Shown here: positions 24,213 through 32,357 of the stretch, piece after piece
Layout: the number at the start of each line of letters is the position of its first letter
Position numbering within the stretch: the first letter of the stretch is position 1
From: Pseudomonadota bacterium
Lineage (GTDB): Bacteria; Pseudomonadota; Gammaproteobacteria; Burkholderiales; Ga0077523
DNA length: 38,994 bases
Direction of reading: 5' to 3'
Assembly (NCBI GenBank): GCA_963205165.1
Contig: CAUJJX010000301.1
Span: 1-38,994 of the forward strand
Notes under the pieces: generated by a model
Databases searched by the model: none
What the model was told of the DNA's origin: nothing
What the model saw: only the letters and a program-made list of their open reading frames with translations
Position numbers and translations under genes: made by a program

Positions 24213-25177
24213 CGTGCGGCCTTGCGAAAGTGATCGAAACCGCCGCCGGCCAGCGCGATCGCGCGACCATCGGCGTCGAGGACGCGCACGCCGGACTCGC
24301 CGGCCGTGACGCGGCCGATGCGGGTCACGGGAACACCCACTGCATTTCCCGCCGCGAGCACCGCGTCGCGACGATCAGGCGCGGCAGTGAACGCGAGTTC
24401 GTAATCGTCGCCGCCCGCGAGCACGGCGGCGGCGCGCTCCGTGAACGGCACGCCGGCAAGCGCGGACGAATGCGGCAGCCGCCTCCAGTCGAGTTCGATG
24501 CCGCACCGGGAACGCTCCGCGATGTGGCCGAGGTCGGCGACGAGTCCGTCGGACACGTCGATCGCACCGCTCGCGACACCGGCGAGCGCGAGGCCGAGGG
24601 CGACACGCGGCTCGGGGCGTTCGAGGCGTCGGCGGCAGCGCGCTGCATCGATCTCGGGCAATTCGATGGCGCCACGCGCGACGGCAAGCCCGATCGCGGC
24701 CTCGCCCGTGCAACCGGACACCCAGACGTCGTCGCCGGACCGTGCACCGTCGCGCCGCAGCGCGCGAGTCGCGGGAACTTCGCCGATGACCGTCACGCAG
24801 AGATTCAGCGGACCACGGGTCGTGTCGCCGCCGGCAAGATCGACGCCGTGCGTGCGGGCGAGCGCGAGGAAGCCGGAAGCAAAGGCGGCGATCCAGTCTT
24901 CGTCGGCGTCTGGCAGGGCGAGGGCGAGGAACGCCCAGCGGGGGCGTGCGCCCATCGCGGCCAGGTCGGAGAGATTCACGGCGAGCGTCTTGTGACCGAG
25001 GGATGCCGGGTCGGCCCCGGGGAGGAAGTGCATGCCCTCGACGAGCATGTCGGTCGTGATGGCGAGCGCGCAGCCCGGCGCGGGCGCGACGAGGGCGGCA
25101 TCGTCACCGCCGGCAAGCAGGGTGTGATCGGTGGCGGGCGAGAACCAGCGCCGGATGAGATCGAACTCGGAAGACAC
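24209..25177 (-). CDS. thiL: Thiamine-monophosphate kinase
   Basis: The 322-residue enzyme phosphorylates thiamine monophosphate to the active cofactor thiamine diphosphate. The ATP/Mg2+ sites are visible: AGGDDAAL, TTDMLVEGMHF, the AVNLSDLAAMGA segment, GGDTTRG, DVSDGL and GGDDYEL. The GTG start at 25177 is supported by the conserved SEFDLIRR N-terminus. A TAGAAT hexamer on this strand (25184-25189) ends only 6 bases before the GTG, so if used as a -10 the mRNA would be nearly leaderless; there is no good -35. No TPP riboswitch is seen in the 37-base gap upstream. Confidence 0.96.
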   Translation of the reverse strand: MSSEFDLIRRWFSPATDHTLLAGGDDAALVAPAPGCALAITTDMLVEGMHFLPGADPASLGHKTLAVNLSDLAAMGARPRWAFLALALPDADEDWIAAFASGFLALARTHGVDLAGGDTTRGPLNLCVTVIGEVPATRALRRDGARSGDDVWVSGCTGEAAIGLAVARGAIELPEIDAARCRRRLERPEPRVALGLALAGVASGAIDVSDGLVADLGHIAERSRCGIELDWRRLPHSSALAGVPFTERAAAVLAGGDDYELAFTAAPDRRDAVLAAGNAVGVPVTRIGRVTAGESGVRVLDADGRAIALAGGGFDHFRKAAR

Positions 25178-25214
25178 GGCCGGATTCTATCCCGCCATGC
25201 ACCTTCGACAGTCC

Positions 25215-26075
25215 CTAGAAAGCGAGCTGTCCGGAGAGGTAGAAGGCGCGCTGCTCCTTCCGGTCCGCGATGTGTCCGAGGTCGACCCACGCGGCCGTCA
25301 GCGACAGGCGCTTGCCGGCGAACCATGCCAGATAGACGTCCTTGAACGATTCCTCGCGGAACACCGAGAGGTTGTCGGGCTTGCGCCGCCATTCCGCCCC
25401 GAGCACGAGGTTGTCCGTCAGGAAGACGCCGACCGAGAGCTCCGGCATGAGGCGGTAGTCGTCGCGCCGGTCACCGCCGAAACCGAGGAGGCCCAGCTGG
25501 TTCGCCTTCGTCGCGCGCAGCGTGCCGTTCAGCAGCAAGTTGCGGCCGGCCGCCGCGCCGAGCCAGACCTTCGTCGCGGCGACGTAGACATCGACGCCCT
25601 CCGCGTGGCGCGCACCGAGCGCCGTCGGCACGGCCATGTCGTCGTTGCGCTTGTACTGCAGGCCGAACGCGATCTGCGGCATCCAGCGGTCCTGGTCGAA
25701 CACGGCATCGCCGGCGACCTTCACCTTCACGCCGAAGATGTCCTGACCGATCGCCTGGCCCGGCACCGTGCGTCCGAGACCCAGCACCTGACGGGCATAC
25801 GAGAGCTCGACGCGGTCGTGGATGCCGACCGCGACGCCACTCGCGTGCAGGCTGAAGTCGGTCGGATCGGCCCGCGTGTGGAACACCGTGAAGCCGATCT
25901 GGTCCCGGCTGCCGTAGCCCGCGATGAGCGCCCACGGCGTGAGTCCGCCACCGGCGGACCCTTCGATCTGGGAAACCCCGCCGGTGGCGGGAAGGCGGGC
26001 GCCGGGCGACGGCAGGCCGGCGGCGGATGCCGGCAGCGCGAGCGTGCACAGCAGGGCGAGGAGCGTTCGTTTCAT
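25215..26075 (-). CDS. DUF3034-family outer-membrane-type protein
   Basis: The 286-residue protein begins with a signal peptide (MKRTLLALLCTLALPASAAG, cut near residue 18-19). It continues with alternating polar/hydrophobic strands ending in a C-terminal phenylalanine (YLSGQLAF), as expected for an outer-membrane beta-barrel. Segments such as WALIAGYGSRDQIGFTVFH and VELSYARQVLGLG resemble the DUF3034 family. No function is established. It diverges from the exported globin gene across 115 bases. DUF3034, globin, cupredoxin and GGDEF-EAL genes are, to my recollection, found together in other betaproteobacteria, which argues for a joint role. Confidence 0.78.
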   Translation of the reverse strand: MKRTLLALLCTLALPASAAGLPSPGARLPATGGVSQIEGSAGGGLTPWALIAGYGSRDQIGFTVFHTRADPTDFSLHASGVAVGIHDRVELSYARQVLGLGRTVPGQAIGQDIFGVKVKVAGDAVFDQDRWMPQIAFGLQYKRNDDMAVPTALGARHAEGVDVYVAATKVWLGAAAGRNLLLNGTLRATKANQLGLLGFGGDRRDDYRLMPELSVGVFLTDNLVLGAEWRRKPDNLSVFREESFKDVYLAWFAGKRLSLTAAWVDLGHIADRKEQRAFYLSGQLAF

Positions 26076-26190
26076 GCATCCGGTATCGACCGGGAACCCG
26101 ACCGCCTTGAGGCAGATGCGCGGTCAAGTCATCGCACCGGTCGCCGTTAACCTCTGTTCGAACGACCGATCAGAACATGCACCAGCCGCC

Positions 26191-26631
26191 ATGACCCAAA
26201 GCAGAAAACGCCACCCCGTCCGCCTGATGCTGGCCGCCGTCGCGATGACCGGGATCTTCGCGTCCGCGCACGCCGGCCCCACGCTCTACGAACGCCTCGG
26301 CGGACGCGATGCCGTCGGACGCATCGTCGACGAGCTGATCGAGACGTCCCGCGTCGACCCGGTGTCGGCCCACCTCTTCGTGAAAGTGAACCACAAGCGG
26401 CTGAAGCAGAAGATCGCGGAACAGATCTGCGCGCTCGCCGGCGGCCCGGTCCCCTTCGAGGGCGACGACATGAAGACGACGCACGCCGGCCTCGGCATCA
26501 CCGAAGAGGATTTCTACCGGCTCGTCGAGCACCTCGTCGCGATCCTGGACCGCAGCGGCGTCGGCACGCGCGAGAAGAACGAACTCCTGGGGCTGCTCGC
26601 CCCCCTGAAACGCGACGTGGTGACGAAGTGA
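26191..26631 (+). CDS. Exported group 1 truncated hemoglobin-like protein
   Basis: The 146-residue protein has a signal peptide (residues 1-28, ending SAHA) ahead of a truncated globin fold: TLYERLGGRDAVGRIVDELI, then the LFVKVN segment with F63 at the CD1 position, and the heme-proximal histidine H98 in MKTTHAGLGITEEDF. Typical family members read FY at the B9-B10 positions; here I align LI, so the B10 tyrosine that stabilises bound O2 is missing. Export to the periplasm is also atypical for this mostly cytosolic family. ATG 26191 is chosen because it gives the full signal peptide. The stop overlaps the next ATG by one base. Confidence 0.88.
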   Translation: MTQSRKRHPVRLMLAAVAMTGIFASAHAGPTLYERLGGRDAVGRIVDELIETSRVDPVSAHLFVKVNHKRLKQKIAEQICALAGGPVPFEGDDMKTTHAGLGITEEDFYRLVEHLVAILDRSGVGTREKNELLGLLAPLKRDVVTK

Positions 26632-27266
26632 TGGACCGTGTCGTGACCATCGCCGCGATGCGCACTGCGGGCGCACTCGGACTGCTGCTGATCGCCACGG
26701 CCGCCCACGGCGCGACCGTCAGCGCGACCGTCGCGACGCCGTCCGGCGAAGCCGTCACGCAGGCCGTCGTGTACGCGCTGCCCGCGACCGGCAAGGCGCC
26801 GTCCGCTCCGCGTCCGTCGGTGATCGACCAGATCGACCGCGAGTTCGTGCCGCTCGTCGTGCCGGTGCAGGCCGGCGCGCCCGTGACCTTCCCGAACCGC
26901 GACAACATCCGCCATCACGTCTACTCGTTCTCGCCGGCGAAGGTGTTCGAGCTGAAGCTCTATTCCGGCGTCCCCGCGAAGCCGGTCGTGTTCGACAAGC
27001 CCGGCGCTGTCACGCTCGGCTGCAACATCCACGACTGGATGGTCGGCCACGTGTACGTCGTCGACAGCCCGTGGTTCGCGAAGACCGGCAAGGACGGCCG
27101 CGCCACCATCGACCTGCCGCCCGGCGACTACCTGATCCGCGTCTGGCATCCGTGGATGAAGGCGGAACCCGCGCCGTCGCGGCTCGAGGTGAAGGGCACG
27201 ACCGCGCAGCCGCTCGTCCTCCGGTTGGACATCGTCCCGCCGCCCGCCCGCGCCGACAGACGCTGA
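26631..27266 (+). CDS. Exported cupredoxin-like protein (methylamine utilization-like)
   Basis: The 211-residue protein has a signal peptide (cut near AHG, residue 27), a carboxypeptidase-regulatory-like beta domain and a cupredoxin-type core. Candidate copper ligands are H95 or H96 (NIRHHVYSF), C131, H134 and M137 (GCNIHDWMVGH), the H-C-H-M set of type 1 copper proteins. Proteins of this kind are often named methylamine utilization protein, but no methylamine dehydrogenase genes are here, so the name should not be taken as function. ATG 26631 is used; GTG 26628 immediately before it is an alternative. It is coupled to the globin gene and followed by the GGDEF-EAL gene after 12 bases, suggesting a periplasmic redox role tied to signalling. 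Confidence 0.85.
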   Translation: MDRVVTIAAMRTAGALGLLLIATAAHGATVSATVATPSGEAVTQAVVYALPATGKAPSAPRPSVIDQIDREFVPLVVPVQAGAPVTFPNRDNIRHHVYSFSPAKVFELKLYSGVPAKPVVFDKPGAVTLGCNIHDWMVGHVYVVDSPWFAKTGKDGRATIDLPPGDYLIRVWHPWMKAEPAPSRLEVKGTTAQPLVLRLDIVPPPARADRR

Positions 27267-27278
27267 GGCCGGGGCATC

Positions 27279-29723
27279 GTGCAGATCCGCAGTCTTCACA
27301 TCAGGATCATCGTGTTCTTCATGATCCTGCTGTTCACGGTGCAGGGCGTCCTGTACTTCGTCGTGACCGCGAGCGGCCAGCGCATCGCCGAACGCACGAT
27401 CGGCGACGAACTGGCCATCGGCGAACGGGTCTTCCGTCGCCTCGTCGACCAGCGGTCCGGACAGCTCGCCGCCGCCGCGCAGGTCCTCGCGGCCGACTTC
27501 GGATTCCGCACGGCCGTTGCGACGAGCGACGCCGAGACCATCGCGTCCGCGCTCGCCAATCACGGCAACCGCATTCAGGCGAACGTCGTGATGCTCGCAT
27601 CGCTCGACGGCAGCCTCACCGCCGCCGTCGGTGCCGAGGGGATGCGCGGCATGCACTTCCCGCTGCCCGCGCTGCTCGAGGTCGCGCGCGAGAAGGGCAA
27701 GGCCGCCGCGATCGTGCTGCTCGAGGGCCGGCCCTACCAGATCGTGATGGTGCCGGTGCTCGCGCCGGTACCGATCGCGTGGGTCGCGATGGGCTTCACG
27801 CTCGACGACCGCGTCGCGTCGGATCTGCAATCCGTGTCGACGCTGCATGTGTCCTTCCTGTCGCGCGCCGCCGATGGCCGGTGGTCGCTGCATGCGTCCA
27901 CGCTGCCCGCGCCACTGCGTGCATCGCTCCTCGGACACAGTGCGGCGCTCGCGGACATCAGCCGCGCGACGACGATGGGGCTCGATGGCGAGGATTACCA
28001 GTCGCTGCTGCCGATCCTCGGCGAGACGCCGGAAGGCCGCGTCGTCGCCCTCCTCCAGCGTTCGCGCCGCGAGGCCCTCGCACCGTTCGACCAGGTCCGG
28101 ACGATCCTCACGGTCCTCGCGCTCGTCAGCATCGGACTCTCGGTCGTCGGCAGCGTGATGATCGCGCGCGGCATCAGCCGGCCCGTGCAGCGCCTCGCGG
28201 ACGCGGCCCGCCAGATCCGCGACGGCGACTACGCCCACAAGGTCGAGGTCGAGAACCGCGACGAGATCGGGGAGCTCGCCACGAGCTTCAACCACATGCT
28301 CGACGGCATCGCGGCACGCGAGTCGGAGATCCTGCGGCTCGCGTACGAAGACACGCTGACCGGGCTGCCGAACCGTGCGCGATTGCGCGAACGACTCGCC
28401 GAAGCGCTCGACACCGCGCGCGGCGCGGGCGCCCACGTCGCGGTGATGATGCTCGACCTCGACCGGTTCAAGCTGATCAACGACAGCCTCGGCCACCCTG
28501 CCGGCGACCAGGTCCTGCGGCTCGTCGCAGCACGGTTGCAGACGACGCTGCGCGACACCGACATGGTCGCGCGCCTCGGCGGCGACGAGTTCGCGATCGT
28601 GCTGCCCGATGGCTCGGCGGAACGCGTGCAACGGGTCGCGCAGCGCATCCTCGGCGCACTCGAGGCGCCGATCCCGCTCGACGGGCAGGCCGTCGACGTG
28701 AGCGCGAGCATCGGCGTCGCGTGCCATCCCGAGCACGGCGACGATCCGGACGTGCTCATGCGTCACGCCGACGTCGCGATGTACGCCGCGAAGCGCGGCA
28801 ACACGGGCTGGGCCGCCTACGACCCGCAACGCGAGAGCGGCCGGATGACCCATCTGTCGCTGCTCGGGGAACTGCGTCACGCCATCGAGCACGACGAACT
28901 GAGCCTGTACTACCAGCCGAAGCTCGATCTCGTCACGGGACAGGTCCGCCGCGCCGAGGCGCTCGTGCGCTGGATCCATCCGGAACGCGGCTTCGTGTCA
29001 CCGGGCGAATTCGTGCCCTTCGCGGAACAGACGGGCGCCATCAAGCAGCTCACGCGCTGGGTGCTCGCGCGCGGCATCCGGCAGGTCGCGGACTGGCGTG
29101 CCGCCGGGCTCGACATCGCCGTCTCGATCAACGTCTCGACGCGCGACCTGATGAGCCCCGATCTCACCGAGTACGTGTCCGACCAGCTCGCACGCCAGGG
29201 CACGCCACCGGACCGCGTGTGCCTCGAGATCACCGAGAGCGGCTTCATGGAGGATCCGACGCACGCCCTCGCGACGCTCGAACGCCTGCACGGCCTCGGA
29301 CTGATGCTTTCGGTGGACGATTTCGGGACGGGCTATTCGTCGCTCGCTTACCTGAAGAAGCTGCCGGTGAGTGAGCTGAAGATCGACCAGTCGTTCGTGC
29401 GCGACATGGTCACGAACGAGGACGACGCGACGATCGTGCGGTCGACGATCGAGCTCGGACACAACATGGGACTGGAGGTCACGGCCGAGGGCGTCGAGGA
29501 CGGCGCCGGGCTGGAGATGCTGCGCGACCTGGGCTGCGACCAGGCCCAGGGCTACTTCATCGCGAAGCCGATGCCGGCCCCGCAGTTCGAGGACTGGCTG
29601 CGCGCCCGCGCGCCGGAACGCGAGGTTCCGGAACCGGCCGGCGCGCAGCAGCCTCCGCGGCTCAGCGTCGTACCGCTTCGTCCGGACGGACCTGCGCAGC
29701 GAGGCGATCGAGCACGCCGTTGA
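27279..29723 (+). CDS. Membrane sensor with HAMP, GGDEF and EAL domains
   Basis: The 814-residue protein has TM1 (about 8-32), a large periplasmic sensor region (about 33-275, CACHE-like), TM2 (about 276-300), HAMP (about 300-352), GGDEF and EAL. The cyclase signature GGDEF is intact at 434-438 with the inhibitory-site RxxD (R425, D428). The phosphodiesterase motif EAL is at 560-562 with DDFGTGYSS from 680. Both activities are possible, so direction of c-di-GMP change depends on regulation. It is the last gene after the exported globin and cupredoxin-like genes, which could act on its periplasmic domain. The final 20 codons overlap the convergent nusB gene. GTG 27279 follows a purine-rich GAGGCCGGGG. 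Confidence 0.95.
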   Translation: MQIRSLHIRIIVFFMILLFTVQGVLYFVVTASGQRIAERTIGDELAIGERVFRRLVDQRSGQLAAAAQVLAADFGFRTAVATSDAETIASALANHGNRIQANVVMLASLDGSLTAAVGAEGMRGMHFPLPALLEVAREKGKAAAIVLLEGRPYQIVMVPVLAPVPIAWVAMGFTLDDRVASDLQSVSTLHVSFLSRAADGRWSLHASTLPAPLRASLLGHSAALADISRATTMGLDGEDYQSLLPILGETPEGRVVALLQRSRREALAPFDQVRTILTVLALVSIGLSVVGSVMIARGISRPVQRLADAARQIRDGDYAHKVEVENRDEIGELATSFNHMLDGIAARESEILRLAYEDTLTGLPNRARLRERLAEALDTARGAGAHVAVMMLDLDRFKLINDSLGHPAGDQVLRLVAARLQTTLRDTDMVARLGGDEFAIVLPDGSAERVQRVAQRILGALEAPIPLDGQAVDVSASIGVACHPEHGDDPDVLMRHADVAMYAAKRGNTGWAAYDPQRESGRMTHLSLLGELRHAIEHDELSLYYQPKLDLVTGQVRRAEALVRWIHPERGFVSPGEFVPFAEQTGAIKQLTRWVLARGIRQVADWRAAGLDIAVSINVSTRDLMSPDLTEYVSDQLARQGTPPDRVCLEITESGFMEDPTHALATLERLHGLGLMLSVDDFGTGYSSLAYLKKLPVSELKIDQSFVRDMVTNEDDATIVRSTIELGHNMGLEVTAEGVEDGAGLEMLRDLGCDQAQGYFIAKPMPAPQFEDWLRARAPEREVPEPAGAQQPPRLSVVPLRPDGPAQRGDRARR

Positions 29724-30126
29724 TGTAGCGATGGCCGTCGGTGCCGCCGAAGGTCTTGGCGAGATCGATGGCCTCGTTGATCACGACGCGGTAAGGCGTG
29801 TCGATGTGCGCCGACAGCTCGAGCGCCCCGAGCAGCAGGATCGCGTGCTCGACCGGCGACAGCTCGACGACCGGTCGATCGAGCAGCGGCGTCAGCAGCG
29901 CACGCAGACCGTCGACGTCACCGGTCACGCCGTCGATGAGGCGATCGAAGAGCCGGGCGTCGAGCTTCGTGAAGCCTTCCTCGATGCGCGCATCCCGCTT
30001 GATCTCGGTCGCGGACGCAGGATTCAGCAGCCACGTGTAGACCGCCTGCACCGCGCGTTCGCGTGCGAGGCGCCGCGGGTTCGCGGGGCGCGGCTTCGGT
30101 GCTTCCTGCGGATCAGTCTCGCTCAT
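29662..30126 (-). CDS. nusB: Transcription antitermination factor NusB
   Basis: The 154-residue all-helical protein binds boxA RNA with NusE (S10) and supports rRNA antitermination. Seen: [19 protein letters not shown] at the start, [16 protein letters not shown] and the closing [35 protein letters not shown] 30126 lies inside the end of ribH (14-base overlap), and the open frame upstream is ribH shadow. The last 62 bases overlap the convergent GGDEF-EAL gene, leaving no terminator between them. Confidence 0.96.
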   Translation of the reverse strand: MSETDPQEAPKPRPANPRRLARERAVQAVYTWLLNPASATEIKRDARIEEGFTKLDARLFDRLIDGVTGDVDGLRALLTPLLDRPVVELSPVEHAILLLGALELSAHIDTPYRVVINEAIDLAKTFGGTDGHRYINGVLDRLAAQVRPDEAVRR

Positions 30127-30595
30127 CTTCGATCGCCTGCATGAGGTTGGCCATCTCGACGGCAACACGCGCCGCTTCGGCGCCCTTGATGTGCATGCGG
30201 GCCTCGGCCTGCTCGTCGTTCTCGGTCGTGAGCACGCCGTTCGCGATCGGGATGCCGCTGTCGAGCGCGACGCGCATGATCCCGGCACCCGACTGGTCGG
30301 ACACCAGCTCGAAGTGGTACGTCTCGCCGCGGATCACGGCACCGAGCGCGACGAGCGCCTTGAACTGCCCCGTCGCCGCCATCTTCCGCAGCGCCATCGG
30401 GATCTCGAGCGCCCCCGGCACGCTGACGACGGTCATGTCGTCGCGGTTCACGCCGATCGCCTCCAGCTCGGCGAGGCAGGCCGACAGCAGCGCCTCGCAC
30501 ACCGTCGGGTTGAACCGGCTCACCACCACGCCCACGGCAAGCCCTTCGCCGGAGAGATCGGGTTCGATCTCGTAAATGTCATCCACGTGCTCCAT
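30113..30595 (-). CDS. ribH: 6,7-dimethyl-8-ribityllumazine synthase
   Basis: The 160-residue enzyme condenses 5-amino-6-ribitylaminouracil with 3,4-dihydroxy-2-butanone-4-phosphate, the penultimate riboflavin step. Motifs: [30 protein letters not shown], and the active-site [14 protein letters not shown] with its histidine. [14 protein letters not shown] closes the subunit interface. ATG 30595 is chosen over GTG 30601 because GGAG sits 5 bases before the ATG and would abut the GTG. It lies between ribBA and nusB in the operon. Confidence 0.97.
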   Translation of the reverse strand: MEHVDDIYEIEPDLSGEGLAVGVVVSRFNPTVCEALLSACLAELEAIGVNRDDMTVVSVPGALEIPMALRKMAATGQFKALVALGAVIRGETYHFELVSDQSGAGIMRVALDSGIPIANGVLTTENDEQAEARMHIKGAEAARVAVEMANLMQAIEDERD

Positions 30596-30604
30596 GGGCA
30601 CTCC

Positions 30605-31720
30605 TCAGTCGTTCGTTGCACCGGGCTGGACGCCCGGCTCGAGATAGCCGGCGACTTCGAGATCGAAGCCCGCCATGCTCGGCATGCGCAGCGGCTGCGC
30701 CATCAGCCGCATGCGTGCGACACCGAGGTCGCGCAGGATCTGCGCCCCGATGCCGTACGTGCGAAGGTCCCACTTGCGGCGCGCCGTTCCGCCCGCGGAC
30801 GCGCGGAGGCGGTCGAGCAGGTCGGCGCCAGTTTCGGTCCGGTGGAGCAGAACGATGACGCCGCGATCCGCGGCCGCGATGGTCGCGAGGGCGTCGTGCA
30901 GGTTCCAGGAATGGCTGCGTTCACCGGCATCGAGTGCGTCGACGACCGAGAGCGGTTCGTGCACGCGCACCAGCACCGGCTCGTCGCCGGACAGGTCGCC
31001 GCGGACGAGCGCGAGGTGCGTCTCGCGCGTCGTGCTGTCGACGTACGCGACGGCGCGGAATTCACCGTGGGCCGTCACGAGCGCGCGTTCGTACTCGCGC
31101 TTCACGAGCGATTCGGTGCGGCTGCGATAGTGGATGAGGTCGGCGATCGTGCCGATCTTCAGGCCGTGCTCGCGCGCGAACTCCACGAGGTCGGGCAGCC
31201 GGGCCATCGTGCCGTCGTCCTTCAGGATCTCGCAGATCACCGATGCCGGCGTGAGGCCCGCGAGCTGCGCAAGATCGCATCCGGCCTCGGTATGGCCGGC
31301 GCGCACGAGCACGCCGCCGTTCTGCGCCATCAGCGGAAAGATGTGGCCGGGCTGGACGATGTCGTCGGGCTTCGCATCGCGGCGCACGGCGGCCTGCACC
31401 GTCCGGGCGCGATCGGCGGCGGAGATACCCGTCGTGACGCCTTCGGCAGCCTCGATCGACGCCGTGAAGTTCGTGCCCATCGACGATCGGTTCGCCGTGA
31501 CCATCGGACCGAGATTGATCTGCCGGCAACGGGCCTCGGTGAGCGTGAGGCAGATGAGGCCGCGGCCGAAGCGCGCCATGAAGTTGATCGCGTCGGGCGT
31601 CACGTAGTCGGCCGCCATCACGAGGTCGCCCTCGTTCTCGCGGTCCTCCTCGTCGACGAGCACGACCATCCGGCCGGCGCGCAGCTCCTCGATGATCTCC
31701 GGTGTCGTGCTGATGCTCAT
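30605..31720 (-). CDS. ribBA: DHBP synthase with degenerate GTP cyclohydrolase II domain (RibBX type)
   Basis: The 371-residue protein has an intact N-terminal RibB domain that makes 3,4-dihydroxy-2-butanone-4-phosphate from ribulose-5-P: DEEDRENEGDLVMAADY, GRGLICLTL, and HTEAGCDLAQLAG. The C-terminal RibA-like domain lacks the zinc cysteines: where RibA has C-x10-C-x-C after VRVH, this one reads VRVHEPLSVVDALDAG with no cysteine, so GTP cyclohydrolase II activity is not expected. Such RibBX proteins are known in proteobacteria that carry a separate ribA. ATG 31720 follows AGGAG and overlaps the ribE stop by 4 bases. Confidence 0.94.
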   Translation of the reverse strand: MSISTTPEIIEELRAGRMVVLVDEEDRENEGDLVMAADYVTPDAINFMARFGRGLICLTLTEARCRQINLGPMVTANRSSMGTNFTASIEAAEGVTTGISAADRARTVQAAVRRDAKPDDIVQPGHIFPLMAQNGGVLVRAGHTEAGCDLAQLAGLTPASVICEILKDDGTMARLPDLVEFAREHGLKIGTIADLIHYRSRTESLVKREYERALVTAHGEFRAVAYVDSTTRETHLALVRGDLSGDEPVLVRVHEPLSVVDALDAGERSHSWNLHDALATIAAADRGVIVLLHRTETGADLLDRLRASAGGTARRKWDLRTYGIGAQILRDLGVARMRLMAQPLRMPSMAGFDLEVAGYLEPGVQPGATND

Positions 31721-32322
31721 GCATGCTCCTGTTGCGCGTCGCCCGTCAGCATGCGCTCGACGTAGCGCGCGATCAGATCGATCTCGAGGTTCACGCGGCT
31801 GCCCGCTTCGAGCCGGCCGAGGTTCGTGACGGCCAGCGTGTGCGGGATCAGGTTGACCTCGAAGCGGTCGTCGCCGACGGCGTTCACCGTGAGGCTCACG
31901 CCGTTGACGGTGACGGAGCCCTTGCGGGCGACGTAGCGCGCGAGCGCCACCGGCATCCGGAACTCGAAGCGGCGGTTGTCGCCGGAGGCCGTGATGCGGA
32001 CGACTTCGCCGACGCCGTCGACGTGGCCCGTGACGAGGTGTCCGCCGAGACGATCGTTCGCACGCAGCGCCTTCTCGAGATTGACGTGCGCGCCGGGCGC
32101 GAAGCCCGCCGTGCAATCGAGCGTTTCCTGCGAGACGTCGACCGTGAACCCGGACGCGTCGAACGCGATCACGGTGAGGCAGCAGCCGTCGACGGCGATG
32201 CTGTCACCGAGCGCGACGTCGGCCATGTCGAGTCCGCCACCGTCGATGCGCAGCCGCGCACCCGCGGCGCCCGATTCGAAGACAGCCACGTGGCCCTGGG
32301 CCTGAACGATTCCCGTGAACAT
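31717..32322 (-). CDS. ribE: Riboflavin synthase alpha chain
   Basis: The 201-residue enzyme dismutates two lumazine molecules to riboflavin. It shows the MFTGIV start and two lumazine-binding barrels, with DSIAVDGCCLTV in the first and GSVTVNGVSLTVN in the second. The C-terminal helix supports trimerisation. A GGAGAAGG site precedes the ATG. It overlaps ribBA by 4 bases and follows ribD by 35. No FMN riboswitch is visible in that gap. Confidence 0.97.
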   Translation of the reverse strand: MFTGIVQAQGHVAVFESGAAGARLRIDGGGLDMADVALGDSIAVDGCCLTVIAFDASGFTVDVSQETLDCTAGFAPGAHVNLEKALRANDRLGGHLVTGHVDGVGEVVRITASGDNRRFEFRMPVALARYVARKGSVTVNGVSLTVNAVGDDRFEVNLIPHTLAVTNLGRLEAGSRVNLEIDLIARYVERMLTGDAQQEHA

Positions 32323-32357
32323 TCCTTCTCCAGATGGATGTGCGATCGCGACCGGCG

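Noticed and set aside
26631..27266. True methylamine utilization function
   Set aside because: No methylamine dehydrogenase, amicyanin or TTQ-maturation genes are present; only a cupredoxin-like fold and its neighbours can be supported.
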